Shown: positions 24,128 to 32,831 of the stretch, piece after piece
How the letters are laid out: every line of letters begins with the position of its first letter
Numbering within the stretch: position 1 is the first letter of the stretch
Origin: Streptomyces changanensis
GTDB lineage: Bacteria; Actinomycetota; Actinomycetes; Streptomycetales; Streptomycetaceae
Assembly (NCBI RefSeq): GCF_024600715.1
Contig: NZ_CP102332.1
Coordinates: 6,572,001 to 6,636,000 of the forward strand
Reading direction: 5' to 3'
DNA length: 64,000 nt
Notes under the pieces: generated by a model
Told to the model about the DNA's origin: nothing
Database searches by the model: none
Seen by the model: only the letters and a program-made list of their open reading frames with translations
Position numbers and translations under genes: made by a program

Positions 24128-24622
24128 CTAGGTGATGGCGGGGCTGCGGCGTTCGACGAGGGTCACGTCGCGCCAGACGCCGTGGTGGCGGCCGATGCGT
24201 TCCCGGGTGCCGACCACGCGGAAGCCCGCGCGGCGGTGGACGGCGAGGCTGGCGCTGTTCTCGGGGAAGACGCCGGACTGGATCGTCCAGATACCGGCCC
24301 GCTCGGTGGCGTCGATGAGGGCGCCGAGCAGGGCGGAGGCGACGCCCCGGCCGCGGGCGGCGGGGTGGACGTACACGGAGTGCTCGACCACGCCGGCGTA
24401 GGCGCACCGGTCGGAGACCTTCGTCGCGGCGACCCAACCCAGCACCGTCCCGCTCCCGTCGAGCGCGGCGAAGCGGTGCTCGGGCGGCCTGGTCGCGTCG
24501 AACGCCTCCCAGGTGGGGGCGGTGGTCTCGAAGGTGGCGTCGCCCTCGTCGATGCCCGCCTGGTAGATCGCCAGGACCTGGCCGGCGTGTTCGGCGGTGA
24601 GCGGCACGATCAGCGTGGTCAC
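24128..24622 (-). CDS. arsN1: ArsN1/phosphinothricin-type GNAT acetyltransferase
   Basis: A 164-residue acetyltransferase starting MTTLIVPLTAEHAGQVLAIY, with GIDEGDATFETTAPTWEAFD and the acetyl-CoA loop HPAARGRGVASALLGALID, ending in WRDVTLVERRS. This pattern is shared by phosphinothricin acetyltransferases and the ArsN1 enzymes that acetylate the arsenical antibiotic arsinothricin. The ars context (ArsR just upstream, ArsO-like divergent) favours ArsN1. The GTG start has AGGGGAAG 4 bases upstream. The gene symbol is a contextual assignment. Confidence 0.75.
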   Translation of the reverse strand: MTTLIVPLTAEHAGQVLAIYQAGIDEGDATFETTAPTWEAFDATRPPEHRFAALDGSGTVLGWVAATKVSDRCAYAGVVEHSVYVHPAARGRGVASALLGALIDATERAGIWTIQSGVFPENSASLAVHRRAGFRVVGTRERIGRHHGVWRDVTLVERRSPAIT

Positions 24623-24648
24623 GTACTTCCCCTGTCCGTCGGTCGTCG

Positions 24649-25020
24649 TCAGGCCGCGGTCGGCGGGGCCAGCAGCTTGCCCATCGCGGCGAGCACCGAC
24701 GGTTCGACGCGGTAGTAGACCCAGGTGCCGCGCCGCTCGGAGGAGAGCAGACCCGCGTCCTTGAGCTTCTTCAGGTGGTGGGAGACGGTCGGCTGGGAGA
24801 CGCCGACGTCGGAGATGTCGCAGACGCACGCCTCGCCGCCCTCGTGGGAGGCGACGGCGGAGAAGAGCCGCAGGCGGACCGGGTCGCCGAGCGCCTTGAA
24901 CATCCGCGCGGCCGTCTCGGCCTCCTCGGCGGTCATCGGGCGCTCGGTCAGCGGCGGGCAGCACGGCACCGCACCCGGGGCGTCGGCTCCGAGCAGCGGC
25001 AGCACCTTCGTGTTCGACAT
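24649..25020 (-). CDS. arsR: ArsR arsenic-responsive repressor
   Basis: A 123-residue ArsR protein. The metal-site motif is EACVCDISDVGVSQPTVSHH, where the CVC pair in the recognition-helix region binds As(III). The wing is SSERRGTWVYYRVEP. An extra Cys pair near the N-terminus (GAVPCCPPLTE) may assist. It would release the operators at 25021-25124 when arsenite binds. The arsN1-like gene follows 26 bases downstream in the same direction. Confidence 0.92.
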   Translation of the reverse strand: MSNTKVLPLLGADAPGAVPCCPPLTERPMTAEEAETAARMFKALGDPVRLRLFSAVASHEGGEACVCDISDVGVSQPTVSHHLKKLKDAGLLSSERRGTWVYYRVEPSVLAAMGKLLAPPTAA

Positions 25021-25124
25021 GTGTCTATGTTGACACGCGTCGAAGCAGAGGGGGATTGCCGGGCCGGGAGAGAGGGTTGAGCGCACCTGTATAGACACAT
25101 GTCTATGTTGACGCTTGTCTATGC
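25021..25124. promoter_or_regulatory. arsR: ArsR operator region, repeated TGTCTATGTTGAC
   Basis: A 13-base element TGTCTATGTTGAC occurs twice (25022-25034 and 25100-25112). A perfect dyad, ATAGACA-CA-TGTCTAT, lies at 25091-25106, and TTGTCTATGC at 25115-25124 is a further partial copy. The first element starts directly before the arsR ATG; the others lie in the promoter region of the divergent flavoprotein gene. Control by ArsR is inferred. Confidence 0.65.
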
Positions 25125-25180
25125 AGCTGCCATCCTGACGGGGCAAGCCATTGACGTCCGTCGAATCAAGAGGAGTCGCC

Positions 25181-26590
25181 GTGAACGCGCCCGCCACCGC
25201 CGAGCTGCCCGTCGTCGTGATCGGAGCCGGGCCCACCGGCCTGGCCGCCGCGGCCCATCTGGTCGACCGGGGCATCGAGCCCCTGGTTTTGGAGGCCGGT
25301 CCCGCCGCCGGGTCGGCGGTGTGGGAGTGGGCGCACGTCCGGCTGTTCTCCTCCTGGGGCGAGGTCGTCGACCCGGTTGCCGAGAAGCTCCTCGCCCCGA
25401 CCGGCTGGACCCGCCCCGACCCGGCCACCTACCCCTCCGGCGGAGACTGGGTGGAGCGGTACCTCCTGCCGCTCGCCGAGGCCCTGGGCGACCGGGTGCA
25501 CCTCGGCGCGACGGTCACCGGGGTGTCCCGCGCCGGCCGTGACCGCATCGTCGACGCCGACCGCGAGGTCCAGCCCTTCGTCGTCCACGTCACCCGCGCC
25601 GACGGCCGCGAGGAACGGATCTCCGCCCGCGCCGTCATCGACGCCTCCGGCACCTGGCGCACACCGTCCCCGGCCGGCGGCAGCGGTCTGCCCGCCCTCG
25701 GCGAGAAGGCGGCCGCCGACCGGATCTCCTACCGCGTCCCCGACTTTCGGGACCCGGCCGTCCGCGCCCGGTACGCGGGCCGGCGCACCGCCGTGATCGG
25801 CTCCGGCGCGTCCGCCTTCACCGCGCTCGCCTCCCTCGCCGACCTCGCGGAGTCGGACGCCGGCGCCGGGACGAAGGCGGTGTGGATCCTGCGGCGGGGC
25901 ATCTCCGGCTCCACCTTCGGCGGCGGCGAAGCCGACCAGCTGCCTGCCCGCGGCGCCCTCGGCCTGGCCGCGAAGGCCGCCGTCGACCGCGGCCACGCCG
26001 ACGCCGTCACGGGCTTCCGCACCGGGGCCGTCGAGCGGACGGCGGACGGCCGGCCAATCCTCGTGGGCGAGGACGGCCGCCGCCTGGACCCGGTCGACGA
26101 GGTGATCGCCCTCACCGGGTTCCGCCCGGACCTGTCCTTCCTGTCCGAGCTCCGCCTCGACCTCGACGAGCGGCTCCAGGCCCCGGTCCGGCTCGCCCCG
26201 CTGATCGACCCCAACCAGCACTCCTGCGGCACGGTCCACCCCCACGGCCACCGCGAGCTCTCCCACCCCGAGCAGGGCGTGTACCTGGTCGGCATGAAGT
26301 CCTACGGCCGCGCCCCCACCTTCCTCGCCATGACCGGCCACGAGCAGGTCCGCTCCGTGGCCGCCGCGCTCGCCGGCGACCTGGACGCAGCCGACCGCGT
26401 CGAGCTGACCCTCCCCGAGACCGGGGTCTGCGGCGGCGCGGGGCTCTTCGACGCCCCCGACGCGCAGCCGGGTACCGACGGCGGCTGCTGCGCCACCCCC
26501 GAGTCCCCGCTCGTGCGGATCGACGCGTCCGCGACCGTGCCCCCCACCGCCGAAGAGGCCCCGGCGGCGGGTGGCTGCTGCGGCTCCTGA
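25181..26590 (+). CDS. arsO: ArsO-like flavin-dependent monooxygenase with Cys-rich tail
   Basis: A 469-residue FAD/NADPH protein: N-terminal dinucleotide fold VVVIGAGPTGLAAAAHLVDR, a second nucleotide site TAVIGSGASAFTALASL, and a C-terminal ALTGFRPDLSFL stretch of flavoprotein monooxygenases. The last 75 residues carry Cys-rich patches, GVCGGAG, DGGCCATP and a terminal GGCCGS, likely to bind As(III). ArsO-type proteins are linked to arsenic oxidation or reduction in ars operons; the exact reaction is unsettled. GTG 25181 has AGGAG 5 bases upstream. Divergent from arsR. Confidence 0.82.
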   Translation: MNAPATAELPVVVIGAGPTGLAAAAHLVDRGIEPLVLEAGPAAGSAVWEWAHVRLFSSWGEVVDPVAEKLLAPTGWTRPDPATYPSGGDWVERYLLPLAEALGDRVHLGATVTGVSRAGRDRIVDADREVQPFVVHVTRADGREERISARAVIDASGTWRTPSPAGGSGLPALGEKAAADRISYRVPDFRDPAVRARYAGRRTAVIGSGASAFTALASLADLAESDAGAGTKAVWILRRGISGSTFGGGEADQLPARGALGLAAKAAVDRGHADAVTGFRTGAVERTADGRPILVGEDGRRLDPVDEVIALTGFRPDLSFLSELRLDLDERLQAPVRLAPLIDPNQHSCGTVHPHGHRELSHPEQGVYLVGMKSYGRAPTFLAMTGHEQVRSVAAALAGDLDAADRVELTLPETGVCGGAGLFDAPDAQPGTDGGCCATPESPLVRIDASATVPPTAEEAPAAGGCCGS

Positions 26591-26610
26591 ACCCGCCTCG
26601 TGCCGCCTGC

Positions 26611-26659
26611 GCGGCGGGGGCCGCGACCGGAGCGGGGGACCGGTCGCGGCCCCCGCCGC
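26611..26659. terminator. Strong bidirectional terminator
   Basis: A 20-base perfect stem (26611-26630 with 26640-26659) and a 9-base loop. It sits between the convergent arsO-like and PAP2 genes. Confidence 0.8.
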
Positions 26660-26745
26660 CAGGTCCCGGGGTCCGCCGTCATCCCCCGGGCTCCGCCGTG
26701 GTCCCGGGGGTCACGCCGTACCCCTGCGGGCCCGCGCCGCCCGGC

Positions 26746-27294
26746 TCACAGCTTGGCGCGCACCCACAGCGACGGGGCCTCGTGGACGAGCCACCCGCCG
26801 GCCAGTCCGATGACGGCGCCGACGGCGACGTCGCTCGGGTAGTGCGCGCCGGAGTGGACCCGCTGGACCGCGACCGCCGCGGCGGGGACGGCGCAGACGG
26901 CGCCCCACGCCGGGTGGACGAGGGCGACGCCGGTGGTGAAGCCGACGGCGGCGGCGGTGTGCCCGGAGGGGAACGACGAGCTGTCCGGCCGGTCGTGGAC
27001 GTCCTCGTGCGGGATCAGCTCCTCGGGAGGTCGCCGCCGCTCGTAGAGCTGTTTGCACACGGCGTTCGACACCAGCTCCGCCAGCCCCATGGCGGCCAGC
27101 CCGGCCACCGCGGCCTTCCGCTCCCGGTAGCCGCCGGCCGCCGACATGACCGCCGCCGCGGCCCACCACAGCTTGGTGCGCTGCGCCGCCGTCTCGACGG
27201 CGGGCAGTACCCGCCGCGCCAGGGGCGAGGTCCAGTGGGCCGCGCGGCGGGTGAGCCGGCGGTCACCCTCCCGCACATCAGTGAGATCCATCAT
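26746..27294 (-). CDS. PAP2-family membrane phosphatase
   Basis: A 182-residue protein with the three PAP2 motifs: KQLYERRRPP, SFPSGHTAAAVGF and RVHSGAHYPSDVAVGAVIG, whose His residues form the phospho-enzyme site. About five transmembrane helices. It would dephosphorylate a lipid phosphate or pyrophosphate at the membrane. ATGs at 27294 and 27291 are adjacent. It ends at the terminator shared with arsO and follows the BrkB-like gene on the same strand with a 281-base gap that holds no gene. Confidence 0.9.
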   Translation of the reverse strand: MMDLTDVREGDRRLTRRAAHWTSPLARRVLPAVETAAQRTKLWWAAAAVMSAAGGYRERKAAVAGLAAMGLAELVSNAVCKQLYERRRPPEELIPHEDVHDRPDSSSFPSGHTAAAVGFTTGVALVHPAWGAVCAVPAAAVAVQRVHSGAHYPSDVAVGAVIGLAGGWLVHEAPSLWVRAKL

Positions 27295-27575
27295 GAGCGC
27301 CGGTTGCCCGGCTCCGCGGCCAGCACACGTACCCGGGCGGATCGGCCGCGACGGCCGCGGGGGCCGTTCCGTCGGGCGGACCGGCTCCCGCCCCTCCGGC
27401 GCCGGGCAGGGCCGACTCCCGTGTCCCCTCACACCGGGCGGGTCGGCGGCCGCGTCCCTCGCGCCGGACAGGTCGGCTGCCGGCCCCGGCCTCCTCCGCG
27501 CAGGACGACTCCCGGGGCCGTCCCCGACGAGCGGGACGGCCCCGGGAGGGCGCGTGTGAGCGGACCGCCGCGCGG

Positions 27576-28676
27576 TCAGTCGAGACGCCGGTGATCCTCC
27601 TCGGTCCACTTGGCCGTGTCGCGTGGCTGCACGTACGGCTCCTCCGTCCTGGGGTGGCCGCCTTCGATGGCGCGCTGACGGGCCATCTCCGCGTCGAACT
27701 CCAGACCCAGCAGGATCGCGAGGTTGGTGATCCACAGCCACACCAGGAAGACGATGACACCGGCGAGGGTGCCGTAGGTCTTGTTGTAGGAGGCGAAGTT
27801 CGCCACGTACAGGGCGAAGCCGGCCGAGGCGATCATCCACAGGAGCAGCGCGAGGAGGCTGCCGGGGGTGATCCACCTGAACCCCCGGCCCTGGGCGTTG
27901 GGAGCGGCCCAGTACAGGATCGCGATCATGATGGTGACCAGCAGGACCAGGACCGGCCACTTCGCGATCGACCACACCGTCATCGCCGTGTCCCCCACGC
28001 CGAGGGCCGAGCCCGCGCGCTGGGCGAGGGGGCCCGTGAAGACGACGATCAGGGCGCTCACGACCGCCAGCACCATCAAAACCACCGTCAGGACGAGGCG
28101 CAGGGGCAGCACCTTCCACACGGGACGGCCCTCGGGCATGTCGTACACGGCGTTCGAGGAGCGGATGAACGCGGCGATGTACCCGGACGCCGACCACACG
28201 GCCAGCAGCAGACCGACGATCGCCATGAACGAGCCGGTCCCGCCGCTGCCCTGCAGTTGCTCCACGGCGTTCGTGATGATGTCCCTGGCGGGTCCGGGGG
28301 CCAGCTTCTGCAGGTTGTCCATCACCTGCTGGGTGGCCGACTTGCCCGCGATCCCCAGCAGGGAGACCAGGACCAGCAGGGCGGGGAAGAGGGAGAGGAC
28401 CCCGTAGTACGTCAGGGCCGCGGCCCGGTCGGTCAGCTCGTCGTCCGTGAACTCCTTGACCGTCCGCTTCAGCACCGCGAGCCACGACCTCTTCGGCATG
28501 GCGGTCGGGTTGTCGGGGGCGTCGCGCTCCACCTGCGGATCCGGGCCGATGCCGTCCGACTCCCGCGGGGTGTCGGGCACGGCGCCCCGCCGGTCCCGGT
28601 CCCGGTACTGGTCGTCGCCGTCGCGGCGTCCGGGGGTGTCGTCTCCGTGGTGCCCTGGTTCTGGTGTCCGTGCCAT
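27576..28676 (-). CDS. YihY/BrkB-family membrane protein
   Basis: A 366-residue protein. A hydrophilic N-terminus of about 60 residues precedes six transmembrane helices with the family segments DRAAALTYYGVLSLFPALLVLVSL, SNAVYDMPEGRPVWKVLPLRLVLT and NFASYNKTYGTLAGVIVFLVWLWITNLAILLGLEFDAEMAR. The family was once mis-called ribonuclease BN; its transport or envelope role is not established. ATG 28676 starts MARTPEPGHHGDD; the frame upstream has no such signal. Confidence 0.92.
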   Translation of the reverse strand: MARTPEPGHHGDDTPGRRDGDDQYRDRDRRGAVPDTPRESDGIGPDPQVERDAPDNPTAMPKRSWLAVLKRTVKEFTDDELTDRAAALTYYGVLSLFPALLVLVSLLGIAGKSATQQVMDNLQKLAPGPARDIITNAVEQLQGSGGTGSFMAIVGLLLAVWSASGYIAAFIRSSNAVYDMPEGRPVWKVLPLRLVLTVVLMVLAVVSALIVVFTGPLAQRAGSALGVGDTAMTVWSIAKWPVLVLLVTIMIAILYWAAPNAQGRGFRWITPGSLLALLLWMIASAGFALYVANFASYNKTYGTLAGVIVFLVWLWITNLAILLGLEFDAEMARQRAIEGGHPRTEEPYVQPRDTAKWTEEDHRRLD

Positions 28677-28793
28677 GTCAGTGGGGTAACCGCTCCGAAG
28701 GGATGGAAACGAATCGCTTCTGTGGGGTGGGAAGGTTGTCGTCCCCACCTGGTGTGGGTCCCGCGCCGGACGGGACCGGACGGGACGGCGGCG

Positions 28794-29408
28794 TCAGTCC
28801 GCCGGGCGCCCGCAGTGCGCCATGTGCGACATGTGCGCCATGTGCATGGGCGGCACCATCGACCGGGCCCGTTCCCACCTGCCGCGCGCCTGCTCCTCGG
28901 GGCGCTGCTGTTCGCCGTGCAGGGCGTTGAGGATGAGCAGGCCGCCGGTGAGGGCGGGAATGACCCACTGCATGGTGGTCAGCCGGCGCTGCGCCTCGTC
29001 GGTGTCGACGGGGTGGTCGGCGGCCTTCTCCGCGTCCTCGGGACTGTCGGAGGAGGCGAGCTCGATCTTCTTGCCCAGGACACGGCTGTACGCGGTGGCG
29101 GCCAGGGCCGCGCCGGTCAGCAGCGTCTTGGCGACGGTGGACGCGCCCACGCCCCGCTGGGTGGCGACCCGGTCGGCGTTCGCCGCCAGCAGACCGGTGG
29201 CCCCGACCAGGTGGACCGCGATCGCCGCGGCGTTGACCGGCGTCCATTTCGCCCACCCGGCACTGGCGATCCGGGCGGTGTCCCGCCACGTCCCGCCCTC
29301 GTTGCGGGCCGCGCCGTTCAGGCCGACCGCACCCATCAGCGAGCCGCCGAACCACGCGGCGAGACCCAGGTCGTGCAGGCTGCGAAGCCCGGTATTGCGT
29401 TCCGACAT
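28794..29408 (-). CDS. Four-helix membrane protein with His/Met-rich tail
   Basis: A 204-residue protein: MSERNTGLRSLHDLGLAAWF at the start, about four transmembrane helices (GSLMGAVGLNGAA, NAAAIAVHLVGATGLLAANA, LLTGAALAATAYSRVLG, WVIPALTGGLLILNALHG) and a cytoplasmic loop rich in Asp/Glu. It ends PPMHMAHMSHMAHCGRPAD, with four Met, four His and one Cys in 16 residues, which could bind Cu(I) or another soft metal. The body is a Streptomyces hypothetical family. The start is supported by AAGGAG 8 bases upstream. Confidence 0.75.
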   Translation of the reverse strand: MSERNTGLRSLHDLGLAAWFGGSLMGAVGLNGAARNEGGTWRDTARIASAGWAKWTPVNAAAIAVHLVGATGLLAANADRVATQRGVGASTVAKTLLTGAALAATAYSRVLGKKIELASSDSPEDAEKAADHPVDTDEAQRRLTTMQWVIPALTGGLLILNALHGEQQRPEEQARGRWERARSMVPPMHMAHMSHMAHCGRPAD

Positions 29409-29779
29409 CTCATTCGCTCCTTGTGACCGATACGGCCGACACCCCGCCGGCACGCCCCCCACGGTTCCCCGTCCCGGCCGCGCCCGCACGCCGTACTGCT
29501 GCGAACGGACCACGACCACCCGCACGCGGGCCCGTCGGTCCCGGTCACTCCGTCGGCCCGGCCCGGGCCCGCTCACCGGACGCGGCGACGTACGGGCACC
29601 CGGCGCGCGGGGCCGGACGCGCCGCACGGCGCCGCGGCCCGGGCCGCCCCCCGGAGCAGGAGCGCGCCGACGGGCGCGGACGGTGGTGTGGGGGGCGGTG
29701 GTGGCGGGCGGCGTGCCCCGCCCGGCCGGCTCGCCCCCACGAGCGGCGCCCGAACGGCGCGCGCCCGTCCGGTCGGGCG
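29409..29779. other. Intergenic region, no gene seen
   Basis: 371 bases upstream of the four-helix protein and downstream of the aldo-keto reductase, both on the minus strand. Only GC-rich, Arg/Pro/Gly-rich frames occur here. The promoter of the four-helix protein should lie near 29410-29500, but no hexamers stand out. Confidence 0.5.
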
Positions 29780-30745
29780 TTACGGCAGTGCGGTGCCGCG
29801 GGCGCTGAGCCAGAGCCCGTACCACTCCTCGTGGGTGAGGTCCGGCTCGCGCCGCGCCGCGTCGGCGCACGCGCGGATGCGGTCCGGGCGGGCGCTGCCG
29901 ACCACCGGCGCGATACGTGCCGGGTGCCGCTGCAGCCACCACAGGAGGATCGTCTCCGGCGTGGTGCCCTTCGCCTCGGCGAGGGCGGCGACGCGCCGCG
30001 CCGTGGCGTGCTCCGCGGCGGTCTCCTGGCGGCCGGTGAAGCGGCCCTGGGCGAGGGCGCCCCAGGCTTGCAGCCGGATCCCGTGGGCGAGGCAGTGCTC
30101 GACCGTCCCGTGGGGGAAGCCGACGGACGCCGCCTGCGGGGTGTTCACCAGTACTCCGGACTCCAGCCAGTCCCTGCTGCGCAGGCTCATCTCCAGTTGG
30201 TCGGCGACCAGGGGGACGTCGAGGTGCGCCTGCAGGAGGGCGATCTGGGCGGCGCTCATGTTGGACACCCCGAACGCCCGCACCAGCCCCTGCCGGTGCA
30301 GCGACATCAGCGCGCGGGCCACGTCCTCCGGGTCGGCCAGCGGATCCGGCCGGTGGAGCAGCAGGACGTCGATGACGTCGGTGCGCAGACGGGCGAGGCT
30401 CTCCTCGACCCGGCGGACGATGGTGTCGCCCCGCAGGTCGTACATCCCCGGCCGGTCGCCGTCCGCCAGCCGGATCCCGCACTTGGTCTGCACGACGATG
30501 CGTTCCCGCAGCCCCGGCGCGCGGGCGAGCACCTCGCCGAACACGGCCTCCGCCTTGCCGTGCCGGTAGATGTCGGCGTGGTCGAACACCGTGATGCCGC
30601 TGTCGAGGGCCGCCGCGACCGCCTCCTCGGCCTGCTCGATGTCCGCCGTGCCGTACGGGGTGGTGTCCCAGCTCCCGCCGAGACCCATGCACCCGTACAG
30701 CAGCCGCTCCTTGCCCGTGCCCCGGGTCGTGTCCGTCGTCGTCAC
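29780..30745 (-). CDS. Aldo/keto reductase
   Basis: A 321-residue NADPH-dependent reductase of the AKR superfamily (YdhF-like branch). The tetrad is visible: Asp and Tyr in TVFDHADIYRHGKAEAVFGE, Lys in IVVQTKCGI, His in VLLLHRPDPLADP. C-terminal LLWWLQRHPARIAPVVGS binds the cofactor phosphate. It reduces an aldehyde or ketone; substrate unknown. GTG 30745 is chosen over a longer frame because the upstream residues are not family-like. Confidence 0.9.
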   Translation of the reverse strand: MTTTDTTRGTGKERLLYGCMGLGGSWDTTPYGTADIEQAEEAVAAALDSGITVFDHADIYRHGKAEAVFGEVLARAPGLRERIVVQTKCGIRLADGDRPGMYDLRGDTIVRRVEESLARLRTDVIDVLLLHRPDPLADPEDVARALMSLHRQGLVRAFGVSNMSAAQIALLQAHLDVPLVADQLEMSLRSRDWLESGVLVNTPQAASVGFPHGTVEHCLAHGIRLQAWGALAQGRFTGRQETAAEHATARRVAALAEAKGTTPETILLWWLQRHPARIAPVVGSARPDRIRACADAARREPDLTHEEWYGLWLSARGTALP

Positions 30746-30871
30746 GGCGCCCAGCTTTCCACGGGGCGCGCAGGCGGCCCAAACGACTTCGAGGGGGCCG
30801 CACGACCGCACCCCGGCGGAGGCTCGGCGCGCGGATCGGACGGCCGCCCGCGGCCGTTCCGCCGCCGTCCG

Positions 30872-31234
30872 TCAGGGGCGGGCCGTCCTGTGGTGGGCGG
30901 CCAGGGCTGCGGCCGGGCTGTCGTACAGGGCGAAGACGGTGTCCGCGCCGGTGATGGCCAGCAACCGTCGCATCTGGGCGGGCACGGCGGCCAGTGCCAG
31001 GCCGGCGTCGGCGGTGCGGGCGTGCCGGAGCAGGCGCAGCAGCGTGCTGAGGCCGGAGGAGTCGCAGAAGGTGAGATGGGTCAGGTCCAGCACCAGGTGG
31101 CGGTGGGTGGCCATCGCGGCGGCGGCCCGCGCGTGGAAGGCGTCGGCCGTGTGGAGGTCCAGGGCGCCGGCCACCGTGACCACGGCCGCGTGGTCCGCGG
31201 CCTCCCGGACGGTCACCCGCGGGTCCCCGTTCAC
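30872..31234 (-). CDS. STAS-domain anti-sigma factor antagonist
   Basis: A 120-residue SpoIIAA/RsbV-like protein with the central pattern LVLDLTHLTFCDSSGLSTLL; the Ser of CDSSG is the residue phosphorylated by an anti-sigma kinase. It would bind that kinase and free a sigma factor when dephosphorylated. The GTG start overlaps the stop of the PP2C gene (GTGA), so phosphatase and antagonist are coupled; no matching kinase gene lies in the window. Confidence 0.9.
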   Translation of the reverse strand: MNGDPRVTVREAADHAAVVTVAGALDLHTADAFHARAAAAMATHRHLVLDLTHLTFCDSSGLSTLLRLLRHARTADAGLALAAVPAQMRRLLAITGADTVFALYDSPAAALAAHHRTARP

Positions 31235-32538
31235 GGCGCGGCGCTCCCGCCGGCACCGCTTGGGTCCGCGGGGTCCCGGGACGGCAGACCGGCCAGGGCC
31301 GCTGCCCGGTCGGTGAGGTGCGCCGCCGGACCGAGCCATTCGCAGAACAGCACGGTGGCGTCGTCCTGCAACCGGCCGTCGTGGTACTCGAGCACGGCGT
31401 GGACGAGGCGGCGCAGGGTCTCGGGCACCGGCAGGCCGTCCGCGTGGAGGCGGACGAGGAAGTCGGTGAAGCGGCCCAGCCCGAACTCCTGGTCACCGGC
31501 CCCCCGGGCCTCGGTGATGCCGTCGGTGTACAGCACGAGCCGGTCTCCCGGCTCCAGTTGGTCCTGGCACAGCGTGACGGGCAGGCCGAGGTCGGTGCCC
31601 ATCGGGTGCGCGGGGCGGCAGCTCAGGTGGGTGCCCCAGCGCCCGCCGCGGATGATCACCGGCGGGTGGTGGCCCCGGTTGACCCAGGTCAGCACGCCGC
31701 TCCGGGTGTCGAGGTCGGCGAGGATGCCGGTGGCGTAGCGCCGCTGGTGGTACTGCTCGATCAGCGCCTCCTCGATCCGCTCCGAGATCTCGACCAGCCC
31801 GGCGCCCTGACGCCGCGCGTTGCGGCAGGCACCCATGGCCAGGTGGGCGGTCAGGCCGGCGGCGGTGTCGTGGCCCATCGCGTCCAGGATCGACAGGTGG
31901 ACCACGTGGCCCGCGGTGGCGTAGTCGTAGGCGTCACCGCTGATGGCGTAGGCGGGCTCCATCGCGGCGGCGATCATCACCCGGCCGTCGGCGTAGCTGC
32001 GTGGCGGCATCAGGTGCCACTGCATCTCGGCGGCGATGTTCAGCGGCTGGGTCCGCGTCAGCCGCGCGTGGGAGTCGCTGCTGCGCCGCTTGCTGTCGAT
32101 GATCAGGGCGATCACCGCGGCGAGCAGGATCATGTCCTCGCGTGCGCGCGCGTCGGCGTGTTCGGTGGTGACCCGCAGCACGCCCAGCCGCTCGGTGCCG
32201 TCCAGGAGGGGGACCCACCAGTGGTTCCCGTCCTGGCCCGCCGGACCCGCCGGCAGGATGTCCCCGTGCTGGTAGGCGCGCCCCGCCACGGTGCCGTCGA
32301 TCTTCAGCTCGCTCTCCTCGCCCACGGCCCCCCGCCCGGCGTCGAGGCCCTCACCGGTCAGCAGCCGCAGCACCTCCCGCTGGAGGTCGCCGAGGTAGAT
32401 CAGCACGTGGCTGAAGCCCACGGCCGCCGCGTGCTCGGCGGTCTTGGACGGCAGCAGTTCGAGGGGCATCAGATGGCTGGCGGTCAACAGGCCGGCCAGC
32501 ATCCGCCGGCCGTCCGTGTCGCGGCACTGGTCGCTCAT
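31231..32538 (-). CDS. SpoIIE-type PP2C serine phosphatase with N-terminal sensor domain
   Basis: A 435-residue protein. Residues about 20-150 look like a GAF-type sensor (AAAVGFSHVLIYLGDL to DMILLAAVIALIID). The rest is a PP2C_SIG phosphatase: LNIAAEMQWHLMPPRSYADG, SGDAYDYATAGHVVHLSILDAMGHDTAAG (metal-binding Asp), NRGHHPPVIIRGG and DRLVLYTDGITEARG, ending DDATVLFCEW. It should dephosphorylate the STAS antagonist encoded immediately downstream. ATG 32538. Confidence 0.92.
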   Translation of the reverse strand: MSDQCRDTDGRRMLAGLLTASHLMPLELLPSKTAEHAAAVGFSHVLIYLGDLQREVLRLLTGEGLDAGRGAVGEESELKIDGTVAGRAYQHGDILPAGPAGQDGNHWWVPLLDGTERLGVLRVTTEHADARAREDMILLAAVIALIIDSKRRSSDSHARLTRTQPLNIAAEMQWHLMPPRSYADGRVMIAAAMEPAYAISGDAYDYATAGHVVHLSILDAMGHDTAAGLTAHLAMGACRNARRQGAGLVEISERIEEALIEQYHQRRYATGILADLDTRSGVLTWVNRGHHPPVIIRGGRWGTHLSCRPAHPMGTDLGLPVTLCQDQLEPGDRLVLYTDGITEARGAGDQEFGLGRFTDFLVRLHADGLPVPETLRRLVHAVLEYHDGRLQDDATVLFCEWLGPAAHLTDRAAALAGLPSRDPADPSGAGGSAAP

Positions 32539-32831
32539 CGGCAGCGTCCCGTCCGTGGAGAAGCCCGCACGCCGGTCGTGCGCGGGTACCCCCGGTCCCA
32601 GTCTCCTCCCGTCCCGTCCCTCCGGCCACCTCCTCCGGCCACGACCACGGGCGGGAGGCACGGCGGGAGGGACAGGGCGGGAGGAGCCGCCCGCCGGGCC
32701 CCCCGCCGGCACACCGCCGCACGCCTCTCGCGCATCGGACGCGCCCCGGGGCGCGGGGCCGCCCCGGCGCCGACGGCCCCACTCCCACCCCCGCAGCCGG
32801 GGGCAGGATGGCCCCGCGCCCGCCGCCGGGG

